64,000 bases of DNA from Acinetobacter radioresistens DSM 6976 = NBRC 102413 = CIP 103788. Lineage in GTDB: Bacteria; Pseudomonadota; Gammaproteobacteria; Pseudomonadales; Moraxellaceae. The notes below the pieces were generated by a model. The model did not search any database and was not told the DNA's origin. It was given only the letters and a program-made list of their open reading frames with translations. Below, piece after piece: positions 35,845 through 45,969 of this stretch. The stretch spans positions 2,170,001-2,234,000 of the forward strand of contig NZ_AP019740.1 in assembly GCF_006757745.1 (NCBI RefSeq), written 5' to 3'. Each line of letters opens with the position of its first letter. Positions within the stretch are counted from its first letter, which is position 1. Made by a program: the position numbers and the translations under genes.

Positions 35845-36948
35845 ATGAAATTGAAATATTTGTTTCTTGCCCTGCTTCCTTTTTCTTTAATGGCTTGCCA
35901 ATCTATTCAGCCGCATCAAAAGCAGCCACATGTCTCACAACAAGCCGATACTGAGCAGCAGCTCTCTGCCTATAGCTGGACTTACCAGAATTCTCAAGCT
36001 TCTAAACCTCTAGTCATCAATTTTATAGATAATCATCAGTTATCTATACAGACTGGCTGTAACGGACAAGGCGGCAGCTGGAAAATTGAAGAAGGTAAAT
36101 TGGTAACTTCTCATCTGATTTCAACCATGATGGCCTGCCAGTCAGACTTAATGAAACAGGAACAGCTCTCTAGCAGTATCTTCAATGAAGCACGTTCAAA
36201 TTTTGATATTAGCTTAGCGAATGGTCAGGCCATTTTAACCATTACAGATACAAAGGGACAAAAGCACGTGTTTAAAGGTAGTAAAATGCTTGAACATAGT
36301 GCTTTAACTTCTTATAACTGGACCTATCAACCGGAAGGTTCCAAAGAACCTATCCTGTTGAATTTTTCCAATGACCGGATTGGAATTGATACCGGATGTA
36401 ACCGTCAGGGTACAAGCTGGAAAATTGAAAATGGTCAGCTATTGACTGGTGACTTAGTTTCAACACAGATGGCATGTGATCCGGTATTAATGAAACAGGA
36501 GCAGTTCTCCAGTTCCCTATTTCAAAAACGCAGTATTCCTTTTGAACTCAATCTGGCGAACCCTGAACAGCCCACCCTGATCTTGAAAGATACCCAAGGT
36601 CAAAGTTATACATTTAAGGGTAACATGACCCCTGAAGCTCAATATCAGTCTCAAGGTGAAACTATTTTTCTAGAAATAGCACCTGAAACCAAGTCATGTA
36701 CAGGAGTTGCACCACAAACCTGCCTGCAAGTGCGTGAAATCAAATATGATGATAAAGGTATAAAAACACAGGTCGATAAAGATTGGACACTATTTTATGA
36801 TCATATTGAAGGTTTTAAGCATGAACCTAATCAGCGAGTCATCGTACGGGTAAAGCGCTATGAACGTAAAAATGTTGCTGCCGATCAATCAAAATATGCG
36901 TATGTGCATGATATGACTGTAGAACAGGAAACTATTAAAAAGCCTTAA
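35845..36948 (+). CDS. Lipoprotein with two META/HslJ domains and a DUF4377 domain
   Basis: A 367-aa protein with lipobox LMAC (Cys18). Two tandem META domains follow (about residues 45-145 and 155-260). Each has the pattern TGCNxQG, then SWKIE, a MAC Cys, and MKQEQxSSSxF, so the pair is an internal duplication. The C-terminal 90 residues (FLEIAPETKSCTGVAPQTCL) match the DUF4377 type. META/HslJ proteins are linked to heat-shock or novobiocin resistance in E. coli and often occur in cell-envelope lipoproteins; function here is unknown. It is flanked by terminators and probably monocistronic. Confidence 0.85.
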   Translation: MKLKYLFLALLPFSLMACQSIQPHQKQPHVSQQADTEQQLSAYSWTYQNSQASKPLVINFIDNHQLSIQTGCNGQGGSWKIEEGKLVTSHLISTMMACQSDLMKQEQLSSSIFNEARSNFDISLANGQAILTITDTKGQKHVFKGSKMLEHSALTSYNWTYQPEGSKEPILLNFSNDRIGIDTGCNRQGTSWKIENGQLLTGDLVSTQMACDPVLMKQEQFSSSLFQKRSIPFELNLANPEQPTLILKDTQGQSYTFKGNMTPEAQYQSQGETIFLEIAPETKSCTGVAPQTCLQVREIKYDDKGIKTQVDKDWTLFYDHIEGFKHEPNQRVIVRVKRYERKNVAADQSKYAYVHDMTVEQETIKKP

Positions 36949-36965
36949 GTTTATATCTAAATAAT

Positions 36966-36995
36966 AAAAAACCGATGCCAATGCATCGGTTTTTT
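36966..36995. terminator. Bidirectional terminator between the META lipoprotein gene and gdhA
   Basis: The stem ACCGATGC with GCATCGGT has loop CAAT, an A-run on the left and T6 on the right, and serves both convergent genes. Confidence 0.88.
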
Positions 36996-37015
36996 ATAAG
37001 TAATTTTAGAAAAAC

Positions 37016-38359
37016 TTAGTATACGCCCTGTGCCAGCATGGCATCAGCAACTTTTACGAAACCAGCAATGTTAGCACCATCTACATAATTGACAGTACCA
37101 TCTTCCTGGGTACCATATTTTACACAGTTGCGGTGAATCTCTTTCATGATCGCATGCAGACGCTCATCCACCTCTTCAAAGCTCCAGCCTAAACGCAGTG
37201 CATTCTGAGACATCTCTAAACCTGAGGTAGCCACGCCGCCTGCATTTGATGCCTTGCCTGGTGCATAAAGAATTTTTGCTTTAACAAACTCTTCTACTGC
37301 TTCAAGGGTAGAAGGCATGTTGGCACCTTCGGCCACACACATCACTCCATTGGCTAACAGTTGACGTGCATCATCACCATCGAGTTCATTTTGTGTAGCA
37401 CATGGTAGTGCGATGTCGCATTTAATTCCCCAAGGACGTTTACCTTCAAGATATTCAAATCCATGCTTGGAAGCGAATTCTGACATACGGCCACGCTTCA
37501 CATTTTTAAGTTCCATGACCTCTGCAAGTAATTCATCAGTAAAGCCATCTTTTACGTAGACAGTACCGTTTGAATCAGACAGGGATACTACTTTAGCACC
37601 CAAGAACATAGCCTTGTCTGCAGCATATTGGGCAACATTACCAGAAGCCGAGATTGCAACCACTTTACCCTGAAAAACCTCGTTACGGGTTTTAAGCATT
37701 TCTTCTGCAAAATATACAGTACCGTAACCGGTAGCCTCGGGACGGGCCAGACTGCCACCAAATGACAGACCTTTACCCGTGAATACAGATGAAGTGTCAT
37801 TGCTGAGTTTTTTCATCATGCCGGCCATGTAGCCAACTTCGCGACCGCCTACTCCAATATCCCCCGCAGGAATATCGGTATTTGAGCCTAAATGACGATA
37901 AAGCTCGATCATTAATGCTTGGCAAAAACGCATGATTTCACCTTCTGACTTACCTTTAGGGTCAAAATCAGAACCGCCCTTACCACCACCCATTGGTAAT
38001 GTGGTCAATGCATTTTTAAAAGTTTGCTCGAAACCAAGAAACTTAAGAATAGAAAGGTTTACAGAAGGATGGAAGCGCATTCCACCTTTGAATGGCCCAA
38101 TTGCCGAATTATATTGTACTCGAAATGCACGGTTAACCTGAGTTTGACCTTGGTCATCTACCCAGGAAACACGAAACTGGATTGCACGTTCTGGTTCGAC
38201 TAAACGCTCAAGCAGGCCATGTTCTGCATAACTTGGGTTCTTTTCAATAAAAGGCCATAAACTGGTCATCACCTCTTCTACAGCTTGTAAAAACTCTGGT
38301 TGATGTGGATCACGTGCTTTGACGTAGTCTAAGAAGTCGTTAAGGCTGTTATATTTCAA
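37016..38359 (-). CDS. gdhA: NADP-specific glutamate dehydrogenase
   Basis: A 447-aa enzyme that aminates 2-oxoglutarate with NADPH; E. coli GdhA is also 447 aa. Key motifs are YNSAIGPFKGGMRFHPSVN, the catalytic-lysine region LPMGGGKGGSDFDPKGKS and IGVGGREVGYMAGMMKKL, then the Rossmann segment VAISASGNVAQYAADKA and ANMPSTLEA. It is monocistronic: a terminator lies downstream and 335 AT-rich bases lie upstream towards the divergent ferredoxin gene. Confidence 0.97.
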   Translation of the reverse strand: MKYNSLNDFLDYVKARDPHQPEFLQAVEEVMTSLWPFIEKNPSYAEHGLLERLVEPERAIQFRVSWVDDQGQTQVNRAFRVQYNSAIGPFKGGMRFHPSVNLSILKFLGFEQTFKNALTTLPMGGGKGGSDFDPKGKSEGEIMRFCQALMIELYRHLGSNTDIPAGDIGVGGREVGYMAGMMKKLSNDTSSVFTGKGLSFGGSLARPEATGYGTVYFAEEMLKTRNEVFQGKVVAISASGNVAQYAADKAMFLGAKVVSLSDSNGTVYVKDGFTDELLAEVMELKNVKRGRMSEFASKHGFEYLEGKRPWGIKCDIALPCATQNELDGDDARQLLANGVMCVAEGANMPSTLEAVEEFVKAKILYAPGKASNAGGVATSGLEMSQNALRLGWSFEEVDERLHAIMKEIHRNCVKYGTQEDGTVNYVDGANIAGFVKVADAMLAQGVY

Positions 38360-38694
38360 CGCTTAGTCCTCTGCAGAAAGGTGATTCAAAATTGTGCAAA
38401 AATTTACTCAAAGTGATATATTTTGGCGCAAATTATTAAATATCGTTTACACTGCTAGCACAAGACTTTTTTAAAAAAAGTTTAATTAAAATGATAATTA
38501 AATTACTTTTTTTTATGAATTATATCACTTTTAATCATAATTCTGATCAGTTAATCACTTGTCAATATTACCCATTTACTGAAACATTACAGTGAAACTC
38601 GGCAAATTATAGCGCTGAGATATGTTAAAATACTATTTCTGATCAGGCATTTTTCTGCTTTTCCTGTTTTTTGCTGTGCACTTATGATTTGACC
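38360..38694. other. Intergenic region between divergent gdhA and the rnfB-like gene
   Basis: 335 AT-rich bases containing no gene. It must hold promoters for both flanking genes. I see several A/T tracts and ATAATTAAATT-like repeats but no operator I can name. Confidence 0.5.
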
Positions 38695-39495
38695 ATGAAT
38701 TCAACCATTTCCATGATTCGCCAAATTGATGCCCTTCTACCACAAACCCAATGCGGACTATGTGGGCATCGTGATGGATGCCTGCCTTATGCGCAGGCTA
38801 TTGCTGAAGGTGAAGCCGCCAATAAATGCATTCCTGGGGGGCAGCCGGTAGCAGATGCTTTGGCAAAACTGCTCGATCGTGGAGCACTAAAAGCTGAAGA
38901 AAGTGTCTGGCCAATTCAGGCGGATGGACGTCCGCAACGCATGAAAGCAGTAATTCGTGAAGATGAATGTATTGGTTGTACCAAATGTATTAGTGCTTGC
39001 CCAGTGGATGCCATTATAGGCAGTGGTAAGCTCATGCATACTGTATTGACTGACCTGTGTACTGGCTGTGAATTGTGTATTCCCCCCTGCCCGGTTGACT
39101 GTATCGACCTGATTGAAGATGTTCAGCCCTTGCCTACAGAAGATTTACGGATTCAGGAGCAGAACGATTTACGCCGCCGTTATTATGCGCATATCCAACG
39201 TGAGGAAACTCGACGGATGTATCGGAAAGGTCCTGTTGTACGTGCGGAGATCGACAGCGAACTGTTTGCACGCTTCTCCCAGCAGACTGATGCAGTTCCA
39301 GCGATTGAAGTAAAACAGAAAGATATATCTGTTCAGAACACGGTAAGTGCACAGACAACAATTGAACTCGCCAAAATACGTACACAGATTAAAAAACTGG
39401 AAAAACAGCTCTCTGTACGTGAAGATGCACAAAAACAGACACAGCTAATAGAATTAAACCGGCAGTTACAGGCTCTACAGGAATCGTCAAAATGA
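38695..39495 (+). CDS. RnfB/RsxB-like iron-sulfur protein without the rest of the Rnf complex
   Basis: A 266-aa ferredoxin-like protein. An N-terminal 4Fe-4S domain of the RnfB type has [17 protein letters not shown] and a later Cys (ANKCIPGG). Two classical 4Fe-4S clusters follow, [16 protein letters not shown] and [16 protein letters not shown]. The last 110 residues are charged, with a helical Lys/Gln-rich tail. The hydrophobic N-terminal anchor of E. coli RsxB (192 aa) is missing and no rnfA, C, D, G or E gene is nearby, although nth still follows as in the E. coli rsx-nth operon. It overlaps nth by ATGA. It is probably a cytoplasmic electron carrier; partner unknown. Confidence 0.88.
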   Translation: MNSTISMIRQIDALLPQTQCGLCGHRDGCLPYAQAIAEGEAANKCIPGGQPVADALAKLLDRGALKAEESVWPIQADGRPQRMKAVIREDECIGCTKCISACPVDAIIGSGKLMHTVLTDLCTGCELCIPPCPVDCIDLIEDVQPLPTEDLRIQEQNDLRRRYYAHIQREETRRMYRKGPVVRAEIDSELFARFSQQTDAVPAIEVKQKDISVQNTVSAQTTIELAKIRTQIKKLEKQLSVREDAQKQTQLIELNRQLQALQESSK

Positions 39496-40208
39496 GTACA
39501 GTAACCAGCAAACCTGTAAAAAAAATGAATAAAAAACAGGTTTATACTTTTTTTGAGCGTTTACGCCAGCAGCGCCCTCACCCTACCACCGAACTCAGGT
39601 TTTCTAGCCCTTTTGAGCTACTGGTTGCAGTTACACTTTCGGCTCAGGCTACGGATGTAAGTGTAAATAAAGCAACCGACAAACTTTTTCCTGTGGCTAA
39701 TACTCCGGAGGCCATCTATGCCTTAGGTGTCGAGGGTTTAAAAGCCTATATCAAGACAATTGGCCTTTATAATGCCAAAGCAGAAAATGTGATTAAAGCC
39801 TGTAAAATTCTGATTGAACAGCATAATGGCCAAGTTCCAGAAACTCGTGCAGAGCTTGAAGCTTTGCCTGGTGTAGGCCGTAAGACAGCCAATGTAGTAC
39901 TCAATACCGCATTTGGGCAGCCGACTATGGCTGTAGATACTCATATTTTTCGAGTAGGTAACCGGACTGGCCTCGCACCAGGTAAGAACGTACTAGAAGT
40001 CGAGCAGCAGCTATTAAAAGTAATACCGAAAGAATTTATAGTTGATGCACATCACTGGCTGATTTTACACGGTCGTTACACCTGCATAGCACGTAAGCCA
40101 AAATGTTTTGAATGTGTGGTGGCCGATGTATGTAACTGGCCGGACCGTTATGCCTTGGGCGCAGAACAGGCCATCACCACATTAATTCCACAACTTTCAG
40201 ATAAGTAA
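39492..40208 (+). CDS. nth: Endonuclease III (DNA glycosylase/AP lyase)
   Basis: A 238-aa base-excision repair enzyme that removes oxidised pyrimidines. The helix-hairpin-helix [21 protein letters not shown] contains the catalytic Lys, and [12 protein letters not shown] the catalytic Asp. The C-terminal 4Fe-4S loop has Cys spacing C-x6-C-x2-C-x5-C ([17 protein letters not shown]). It extends about 15 residues at the N-terminus and 10 at the C-terminus beyond E. coli Nth (211 aa). Its ATG overlaps the stop of the ferredoxin gene, so the two are coupled and the cluster protein might supply electrons or clusters. Confidence 0.96.
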   Translation: MSTVTSKPVKKMNKKQVYTFFERLRQQRPHPTTELRFSSPFELLVAVTLSAQATDVSVNKATDKLFPVANTPEAIYALGVEGLKAYIKTIGLYNAKAENVIKACKILIEQHNGQVPETRAELEALPGVGRKTANVVLNTAFGQPTMAVDTHIFRVGNRTGLAPGKNVLEVEQQLLKVIPKEFIVDAHHWLILHGRYTCIARKPKCFECVVADVCNWPDRYALGAEQAITTLIPQLSDK

Positions 40209-40215
40209 GATATTT

Positions 40216-40401
40216 TTATTTCTTCTGCTTTTGCTGTGCCTGAAGTTTAGGATGCAGTCGACGTTTAGGCGCTGGTCTGTTGGCTTTTTCCTGAGCTTCC
40301 TGCTTTTCTACAGCACGTAACATTTTTTGACTTTGATAAAGTAAGGCCAGCAAGATAATAAAAAAAACAATGACCAAGATAATCAAGCCAATTTTCAGCA
40401 T
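40216..40401 (-). CDS. Small single-pass membrane protein, 61 aa
   Basis: A 61-aa protein with one hydrophobic helix (LIILVIVFFIILLALLY, residues 6-22) and a cytoplasmic tail rich in Lys, Arg, Gln and Pro (PAPKRRLHPKLQAQQ). The ATG has GGAT about eight bases upstream. It is convergent with nth, with seven bases between stops, and downstream of adk beyond a terminator. No family is recognised; the clear topology and tight packing argue that it is real. Confidence 0.65.
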   Translation of the reverse strand: MLKIGLIILVIVFFIILLALLYQSQKMLRAVEKQEAQEKANRPAPKRRLHPKLQAQQKQKK

Positions 40402-40430
40402 TGATCCATCCTCTGCTCTGCATAAAATAA

Positions 40431-40459
40431 AAGAGCCCTAATATGGCTTAGGACCCTTT
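40431..40459 (-). terminator. Terminator of adk
   Basis: On the minus strand the stem GGGTCCTAA / TTAGGGCTC (with G-U pairs) is followed by TTTTATTTT, about 35 bases after the adk stop codon. Confidence 0.65.
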
Positions 40460-40492
40460 TAAAGTCAAAAGAATCTCGAGCTTACCCGAGTT

Positions 40493-41164
<672 letters not shown>

Positions 41165-41258
41165 TCATTTTAACAATGTATTCGACATTTACATAATAAC
41201 TAGCGTTGTAATTGTCATTTCTTGTGGCGACTCTTTATAAGAAGGAAGCCATCAACAA

Positions 41259-42572
41259 TTATAAAAAGGCGACAAACAAATGTATTAAACCAGCGAAAAA
41301 TCCGGTTACACCGCCCAATACAATCAGAATCCACTCATCTTCCTGAAACGCAGGGCGTAACAGGTTCTGGAATTCTTTAGGCGTCAATTCGCGAATACGG
41401 TCTCTAAACATTTGATAGATCTTCTGTGCACGGCTCGCATTGAATGCCGGGTCACACACAGGCACCATCGTAATTTCAATTGAGCGATCGATCAAGTCTG
41501 TCTTGAGTCTTGCGTATTCTTTTGGCCCTAAAGACAGCTGTAACGATGTCCGAACCAGCGGAGTTTCCATAATTTCATTAATATGACGTTTTACAATACG
41601 ACGGGTTTTCTCTCTACGGGTACCGTACATCATTTCGGTCATAATCGATTTTAAAGTAATGAGGTCTTCAGTCACTACTCTTGCAAATACATCAGAGACC
41701 TCATCCTGACGCTTCATAAAAGCGCCTTGCATATTATAACGGCCTATACGCAAGACAGGTACAATCCACGGGAATTTACGGTCTTTAGTTAAACGGAATA
41801 ACTGTGGATAGCGAATGTAATGTGGCTCTACCGGGTTAAACACCATCCAGATTGCAATCCAGTTGGTCAGGAACCCCCAGATGGATGCCCAGAAAGGAAC
41901 TGTCCAGTGCCAAGGCACTACAAACCAGACAATCATCTGGAAGATACCAAAAAACATACCAATCAGGGCACTAATATGCCAGATAAAGTTAATCTCTTTC
42001 TGGCCAACTTTCAGAAACATGCGAACCATGAGCAAACGGTCACCTTCCATCTGGCGAACCACCATCTCACGCATATTGACTAGAGATTCTACATTGAGGG
42101 TAAGCTCAGTGACCAGGTCATGCAGAACAACCGGAAGCTGCTTATGGGCCTGTGCGTAAATACGGCGTTTAATTGAATAAGGCAGATTTTCCCAGAGCAC
42201 AGCATTACGGTCCAGCATAACCTCATCAATCAGGTGTTCCAGTTCAAAACCAACCTGCTCACCAATAATACGTGCCATATCGGCTGGGTCCATTGCCTCG
42301 AGAAACTCTTGAAGCGACCCAAGTTTAGATAAGGTATTGTCAGTGATAATGCCCGAAATACGGCCAGCTTTACGCGGCACAATTCCTTGCCAGCCAATTG
42401 GAATAGGACCTAAGTAAAAGCCCCAGAAATTGATTGGATAAAACACCATTTTCAGTGCCATCCAGACATGGGCCCAAGTAACAAAAGCTGTGACAGGAAT
42501 AATGCTGAGCACGGCCCAAAAATCAGGTCGATTTGAAAAGGTTTGCCACAGTTCACTGACGTACTCTAACAT
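41259..42572 (-). CDS. DUF445 family membrane protein
   Basis: A 437-aa protein with an N-terminal membrane segment (about residues 17-40), a central soluble helical region, a pair of hydrophobic segments near residues 205-250 (ALIGMFFGIFQMIVWFVVP, WGFLTNWIAIWMVF) and a C-terminal one (LGGVTGFFAGLIHLFVAFL). The pattern KMVFYPINFWGFYLGPIPIG near the start, and its internal echo NWIAIWMVFNPVEP, are typical of DUF445. The family's function is unknown. It is probably monocistronic. Confidence 0.85.
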   Translation of the reverse strand: MLEYVSELWQTFSNRPDFWAVLSIIPVTAFVTWAHVWMALKMVFYPINFWGFYLGPIPIGWQGIVPRKAGRISGIITDNTLSKLGSLQEFLEAMDPADMARIIGEQVGFELEHLIDEVMLDRNAVLWENLPYSIKRRIYAQAHKQLPVVLHDLVTELTLNVESLVNMREMVVRQMEGDRLLMVRMFLKVGQKEINFIWHISALIGMFFGIFQMIVWFVVPWHWTVPFWASIWGFLTNWIAIWMVFNPVEPHYIRYPQLFRLTKDRKFPWIVPVLRIGRYNMQGAFMKRQDEVSDVFARVVTEDLITLKSIMTEMMYGTRREKTRRIVKRHINEIMETPLVRTSLQLSLGPKEYARLKTDLIDRSIEITMVPVCDPAFNASRAQKIYQMFRDRIRELTPKEFQNLLRPAFQEDEWILIVLGGVTGFFAGLIHLFVAFL

Positions 42573-42632
42573 GCATGACTCTCGTATTTATTTCTATTCG
42601 CTAAATTATTCACGTTATCAAGTTCGCTATTT

Positions 42633-43145
42633 TTACTTCAGGCCAAAACTCAGGGTGTAAGAAAATTGTAGTTGAGGTTCAGTATCGGCAGTTACTTCAC
42701 CCGCCTGGTTCTTAAACTTTTCTGCCGCTCCCAGTCCGACACTTAAAGTACTGATCCGTTCAGGACTGAGCCAGACATATGCTAAATCTATACCAGCACC
42801 TAAACGAGACTTGTACTCGTTATTGTTAAATTGACTGTCGAGATGTCCCAGATAGGCACCGATATAGTAACCGTTTTTAGCTTCTCCGGTGAAATAATAT
42901 GGATAACGGAAGCCAACTTGGGCACCAAACGGATTATCATCGTCCAGAAAAACACCAGCTTTAGTGTAAGCAATACCATATTGATTAACCCATTCAGCAT
43001 TTAGATGAAGAAGCTCCTGGGTTATCCCTGCGCCTACATTCCAGCTAGCAGCGTCCCCTGCTCCCAGCTTGGCCTGAAGTAAATTTTGGGCATGGGCAGC
43101 ATTCACCAGCACAAAGAGTGCCAGTAAGGGATAGATTTTTCTCAT
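42633..43145 (-). CDS. Secreted, probably outer-membrane beta-barrel protein
   Basis: A 170-aa protein with a signal peptide (LLALFVLVNAAHA). The mature part is made of alternating amphipathic strands rich in Gly, Tyr and Asn (GFRYPYYFTGEAKNGYYIGAY, GAGIDLAYVWLSPE) and ends YTLSFGLK, a C-terminal pattern typical of outer-membrane barrels. The ATG at 43145 has GGAG seven bases upstream and is preferred to one four codons earlier. No specific family is recognised. It is divergent from mrdA. Confidence 0.72.
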   Translation of the reverse strand: MRKIYPLLALFVLVNAAHAQNLLQAKLGAGDAASWNVGAGITQELLHLNAEWVNQYGIAYTKAGVFLDDDNPFGAQVGFRYPYYFTGEAKNGYYIGAYLGHLDSQFNNNEYKSRLGAGIDLAYVWLSPERISTLSVGLGAAEKFKNQAGEVTADTEPQLQFSYTLSFGLK

Positions 43146-43383
43146 TATTTTCTCCATTTTCCCTGTAAAAACAACAGCAGTCCAGCTGGCCTAACTCCTG
43201 ACTTTAACAGAATTAATATGCTTGTTATATACAGCACTTTAGAATTTTGCTGTCTATAAAGTCAAAGAATGGGCAGCTTATTTATTTTTTACTTTATTTA
43301 AAAATAACTGATCATTCCAAATGATGATAGGCTAAAATAGCCGGTCATTTGTTCTCCCTGTACGTTTGGTCAAAGTACGCCGT

Positions 43384-45396
43384 ATGAAGCAGCATTTCCC
43401 CCTTAAAAATGAACAGCAGGAAAAGCGGATTTATCGTAGCCGCATTTTCATCACAATGGGTATTGTGGCGTTCTTTTTACTTTTACTCGCAGGACATTAC
43501 GCATATTTGCAGATTGCGCATTATGACGAGTTCAGTACAGCTTCAGATAAAAACCGTATTCGCCTGCAACCGATTGCACCTGCCCGCGGCTATATATATG
43601 ACCGAAACGGTATTCTTCTGGCTGATAATTATCCGGTATTTTCAGCGACCATGAGCCGTGCAGATATCGAAGATATTGAGGCTACGCTGGCGCGTCTTAC
43701 TCCAGTTTTAAGTCTGACTCCTGAAGATATTGCCCGTTTTGAAAGCCGAATCAAAGCTTCCAGAAAAACTGAACGTGTGGCAATCAAAATGAATCTGACC
43801 GAGACAGATATTGCCAAGTTTAGCGAATTAAAATATCAGTTTCCGGGAGTCAATATTGAAACCCAGATGACTCGTTATTATCCACATGGTGACCTATTTG
43901 CCCATGTTATTGGTTATGTGGGCCGGATTAATGATAAAGAACTTAAGAAAATTGATAAAGATCTGTATGCCGGCACCAACCTGATTGGAAAAATTGGTGT
44001 TGAAAAGTCCTATGAAGAACTGCTGCATGGTATTCCTGGGAACGAGTCAGTTGAGGCAGATGCACATGGTAATGTGTTACGCAATTTGGGACGTAAAGAC
44101 CCGGTTCGTGGTAATGACCTTTACCTCTCTATTGATTATGGCCTGCAAGTGGTTGCCACAGAACAGCTGGCTGGCCGTCGTGGCGCCATTGTTGCCCTTG
44201 ATCCTCGTACTGGTGAAATTCTGGCGCTGGTTTCCAGTCCCAGCTTTAATCCGAATTTATTTGTAACTGGTATCAGCCATACAGACTATAGCGGTCTCCG
44301 TGATAATCTGGACCAGCCTTTATATAATCGTGCCGTACAGGGAGCTTATCCTCCAGGTTCAACCATCAAACCCATGTTTGGATTAGGTGGTATTCATTAT
44401 GGTTATGTCGACTGGAATACTGCTATTTCTGATCCAGGTTACTTTACTTTGCCCGGTGACAGCCACCGTTTCCGTGACCATAAAAAAACTGGTCATGGCA
44501 TGGTAAATTTGCATAAAGCTCAAAATGTATCATGCGATACTTACTTTTATGTGCTTTCTTACCGTATGGGTATTGAGAAAATGAATGCCTGGATGCGTCA
44601 GTTTGGTTTTGGTGAAAAAACTGGCGTAGATCTGCCTAGCGAAAGCGAAGGTCTGTATCCTAATCCTGAATGGAAAATGCGTACCCGTAAAGCAAAATGG
44701 CTTAAAGGTGAAACAATTTCAGTCAGTATTGGCCAAGGTGCATTTACTGCCTCTCCCCTACAACTGGCTCTTGCCACAGCTATTACGGCCAATCAGGGCT
44801 CCCGGGTAACGCCTCATGTTTTACGTGAGACCCGCGGGACCAAAACTTACCATGTGCATAACGGCACCAATGGAAAAATCCAGTTTAATGGAACACCTGA
44901 AGACTGGATCAAGATGCGTGAGGCCATGGTGGATGTAATTCAAACCGGTACAGGTAAAGGAATCCGTAGTGGCCTGTCTTATCACATTGCCGGAAAAACA
45001 GGGACAGCACAGGTTAAAAGTATTGCACAAGGCAAGCGTTATAATGAATCCTTGCTTACTGAACGCCAGCTTGATCATGGCTTATTTGTAGGATTTGCAC
45101 CTGCTGAAAATCCTGAAATTGCCATTGCGGTAGTTTGGCAAAATGGCCGTCATGGTGGTTCCGCTGCACAGCTCGCCCGCCCCATTTTCGATTACTGGCT
45201 GGTCAAAAAAGAGAAAAATCCGATCCGCCCAAGTGCACACCAGATCAGCGGTGGCTTGATGACTGCCGGTATTAAACCGGCAGAGCTACCTAGTGGTACT
45301 ACAGGCCTCCCTTCACCTGAAACAGCATCCGGTACAAACCAGCCTGTTGTTCAATCCAATACGGTCAGCCGCGTACAAAATGTAGAGAGTGATTAA
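43384..45396 (+). CDS. mrdA: Penicillin-binding protein 2 (peptidoglycan transpeptidase)
   Basis: A 670-aa PBP2 needed for cell elongation. An N-terminal membrane anchor (residues 21-45) is followed by the dimerisation domain starting PIAPARGYIYDRNG. The transpeptidase domain has the active Ser (about 326) in YPPGSTIKPM, the SxN-type motif as SCD in NVSCDTYFY, and KTG in AGKTGTAQV. The ATG at 43384 gives the usual MKQHFPLKNE start. A Pro/Ser/Thr-rich tail of about 55 residues follows. rsmD begins three bases after its stop codon. rodA, often adjacent, is not here. Confidence 0.96.
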   Translation: MKQHFPLKNEQQEKRIYRSRIFITMGIVAFFLLLLAGHYAYLQIAHYDEFSTASDKNRIRLQPIAPARGYIYDRNGILLADNYPVFSATMSRADIEDIEATLARLTPVLSLTPEDIARFESRIKASRKTERVAIKMNLTETDIAKFSELKYQFPGVNIETQMTRYYPHGDLFAHVIGYVGRINDKELKKIDKDLYAGTNLIGKIGVEKSYEELLHGIPGNESVEADAHGNVLRNLGRKDPVRGNDLYLSIDYGLQVVATEQLAGRRGAIVALDPRTGEILALVSSPSFNPNLFVTGISHTDYSGLRDNLDQPLYNRAVQGAYPPGSTIKPMFGLGGIHYGYVDWNTAISDPGYFTLPGDSHRFRDHKKTGHGMVNLHKAQNVSCDTYFYVLSYRMGIEKMNAWMRQFGFGEKTGVDLPSESEGLYPNPEWKMRTRKAKWLKGETISVSIGQGAFTASPLQLALATAITANQGSRVTPHVLRETRGTKTYHVHNGTNGKIQFNGTPEDWIKMREAMVDVIQTGTGKGIRSGLSYHIAGKTGTAQVKSIAQGKRYNESLLTERQLDHGLFVGFAPAENPEIAIAVVWQNGRHGGSAAQLARPIFDYWLVKKEKNPIRPSAHQISGGLMTAGIKPAELPSGTTGLPSPETASGTNQPVVQSNTVSRVQNVESD

Positions 45397-45398
45397 AG

Positions 45399-45950
45399 AT
45401 GAAAAACCAGCTCCGCATTATTGGTGGTGAATGGAAACGGCGTCAACTGCCATTTGCCAGTATTGAAGGCTTACGGCCTACCCCAGACCGGGTACGTGAA
45501 ACGCTGTTTAACTGGCTCATGTGGGAAATCCAGAATGTCCATGTTCTAGATATCTGTGCAGGTTCCGGTGCACTTGCTTTTGAGGCTTTATCACGCGGTG
45601 CTGCTTCAGTTGTTATGATTGAACCCAACACTATACAGGCCAGCTTCCTTCAGCAAAACCGTCAGCTGTTAAAAGCTGAAAACAGCCAGCTCAAGATTGC
45701 GACTGCACAACAGGTTTTACCTACACTTCAACAAAGCTTTGATGTAGTGTTTTTAGACCCTCCCTATAGCTTGGACTTGTGGCAGGAACTTGCTGAGCTA
45801 GCTGATCCACTCATTAAAGATCAGGCTTATATTTATGTAGAAGCAGATCGGGAGTTACAGCGGCTCCAGTTGCCTGTGAACTGGCAACTGCTTAAGCAAA
45901 CTAGGGCTGGCACAGTAAGAGCCGGTCTTTACCAGAAACAGAGTAAATAA
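45399..45950 (+). CDS. rsmD: 16S rRNA (guanine(966)-N(2))-methyltransferase RsmD
   Basis: A 183-aa SAM-dependent methyltransferase. Motif I VLDICAGSGALAFEALSRGA and the catalytic DPPY (FDVVFLDPPYSLDLW) are clear, as is the N-terminal RIIGGEWKRRQL and the LRPTPDRVRETLFNWL family signature. Length is near E. coli RsmD (198 aa). It starts two bases after the mrdA stop codon, so it is co-transcribed with the cell-wall gene. Confidence 0.96.
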   Translation: MKNQLRIIGGEWKRRQLPFASIEGLRPTPDRVRETLFNWLMWEIQNVHVLDICAGSGALAFEALSRGAASVVMIEPNTIQASFLQQNRQLLKAENSQLKIATAQQVLPTLQQSFDVVFLDPPYSLDLWQELAELADPLIKDQAYIYVEADRELQRLQLPVNWQLLKQTRAGTVRAGLYQKQSK

Positions 45951-45969
45951 CGTAGACCTAGTTCTATTG

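Noticed and set aside
38671-39495. Possible full Rnf complex around the RnfB-like gene
   Set aside because: Flanking genes are gdhA and nth; no other Rnf subunit is seen in the window.
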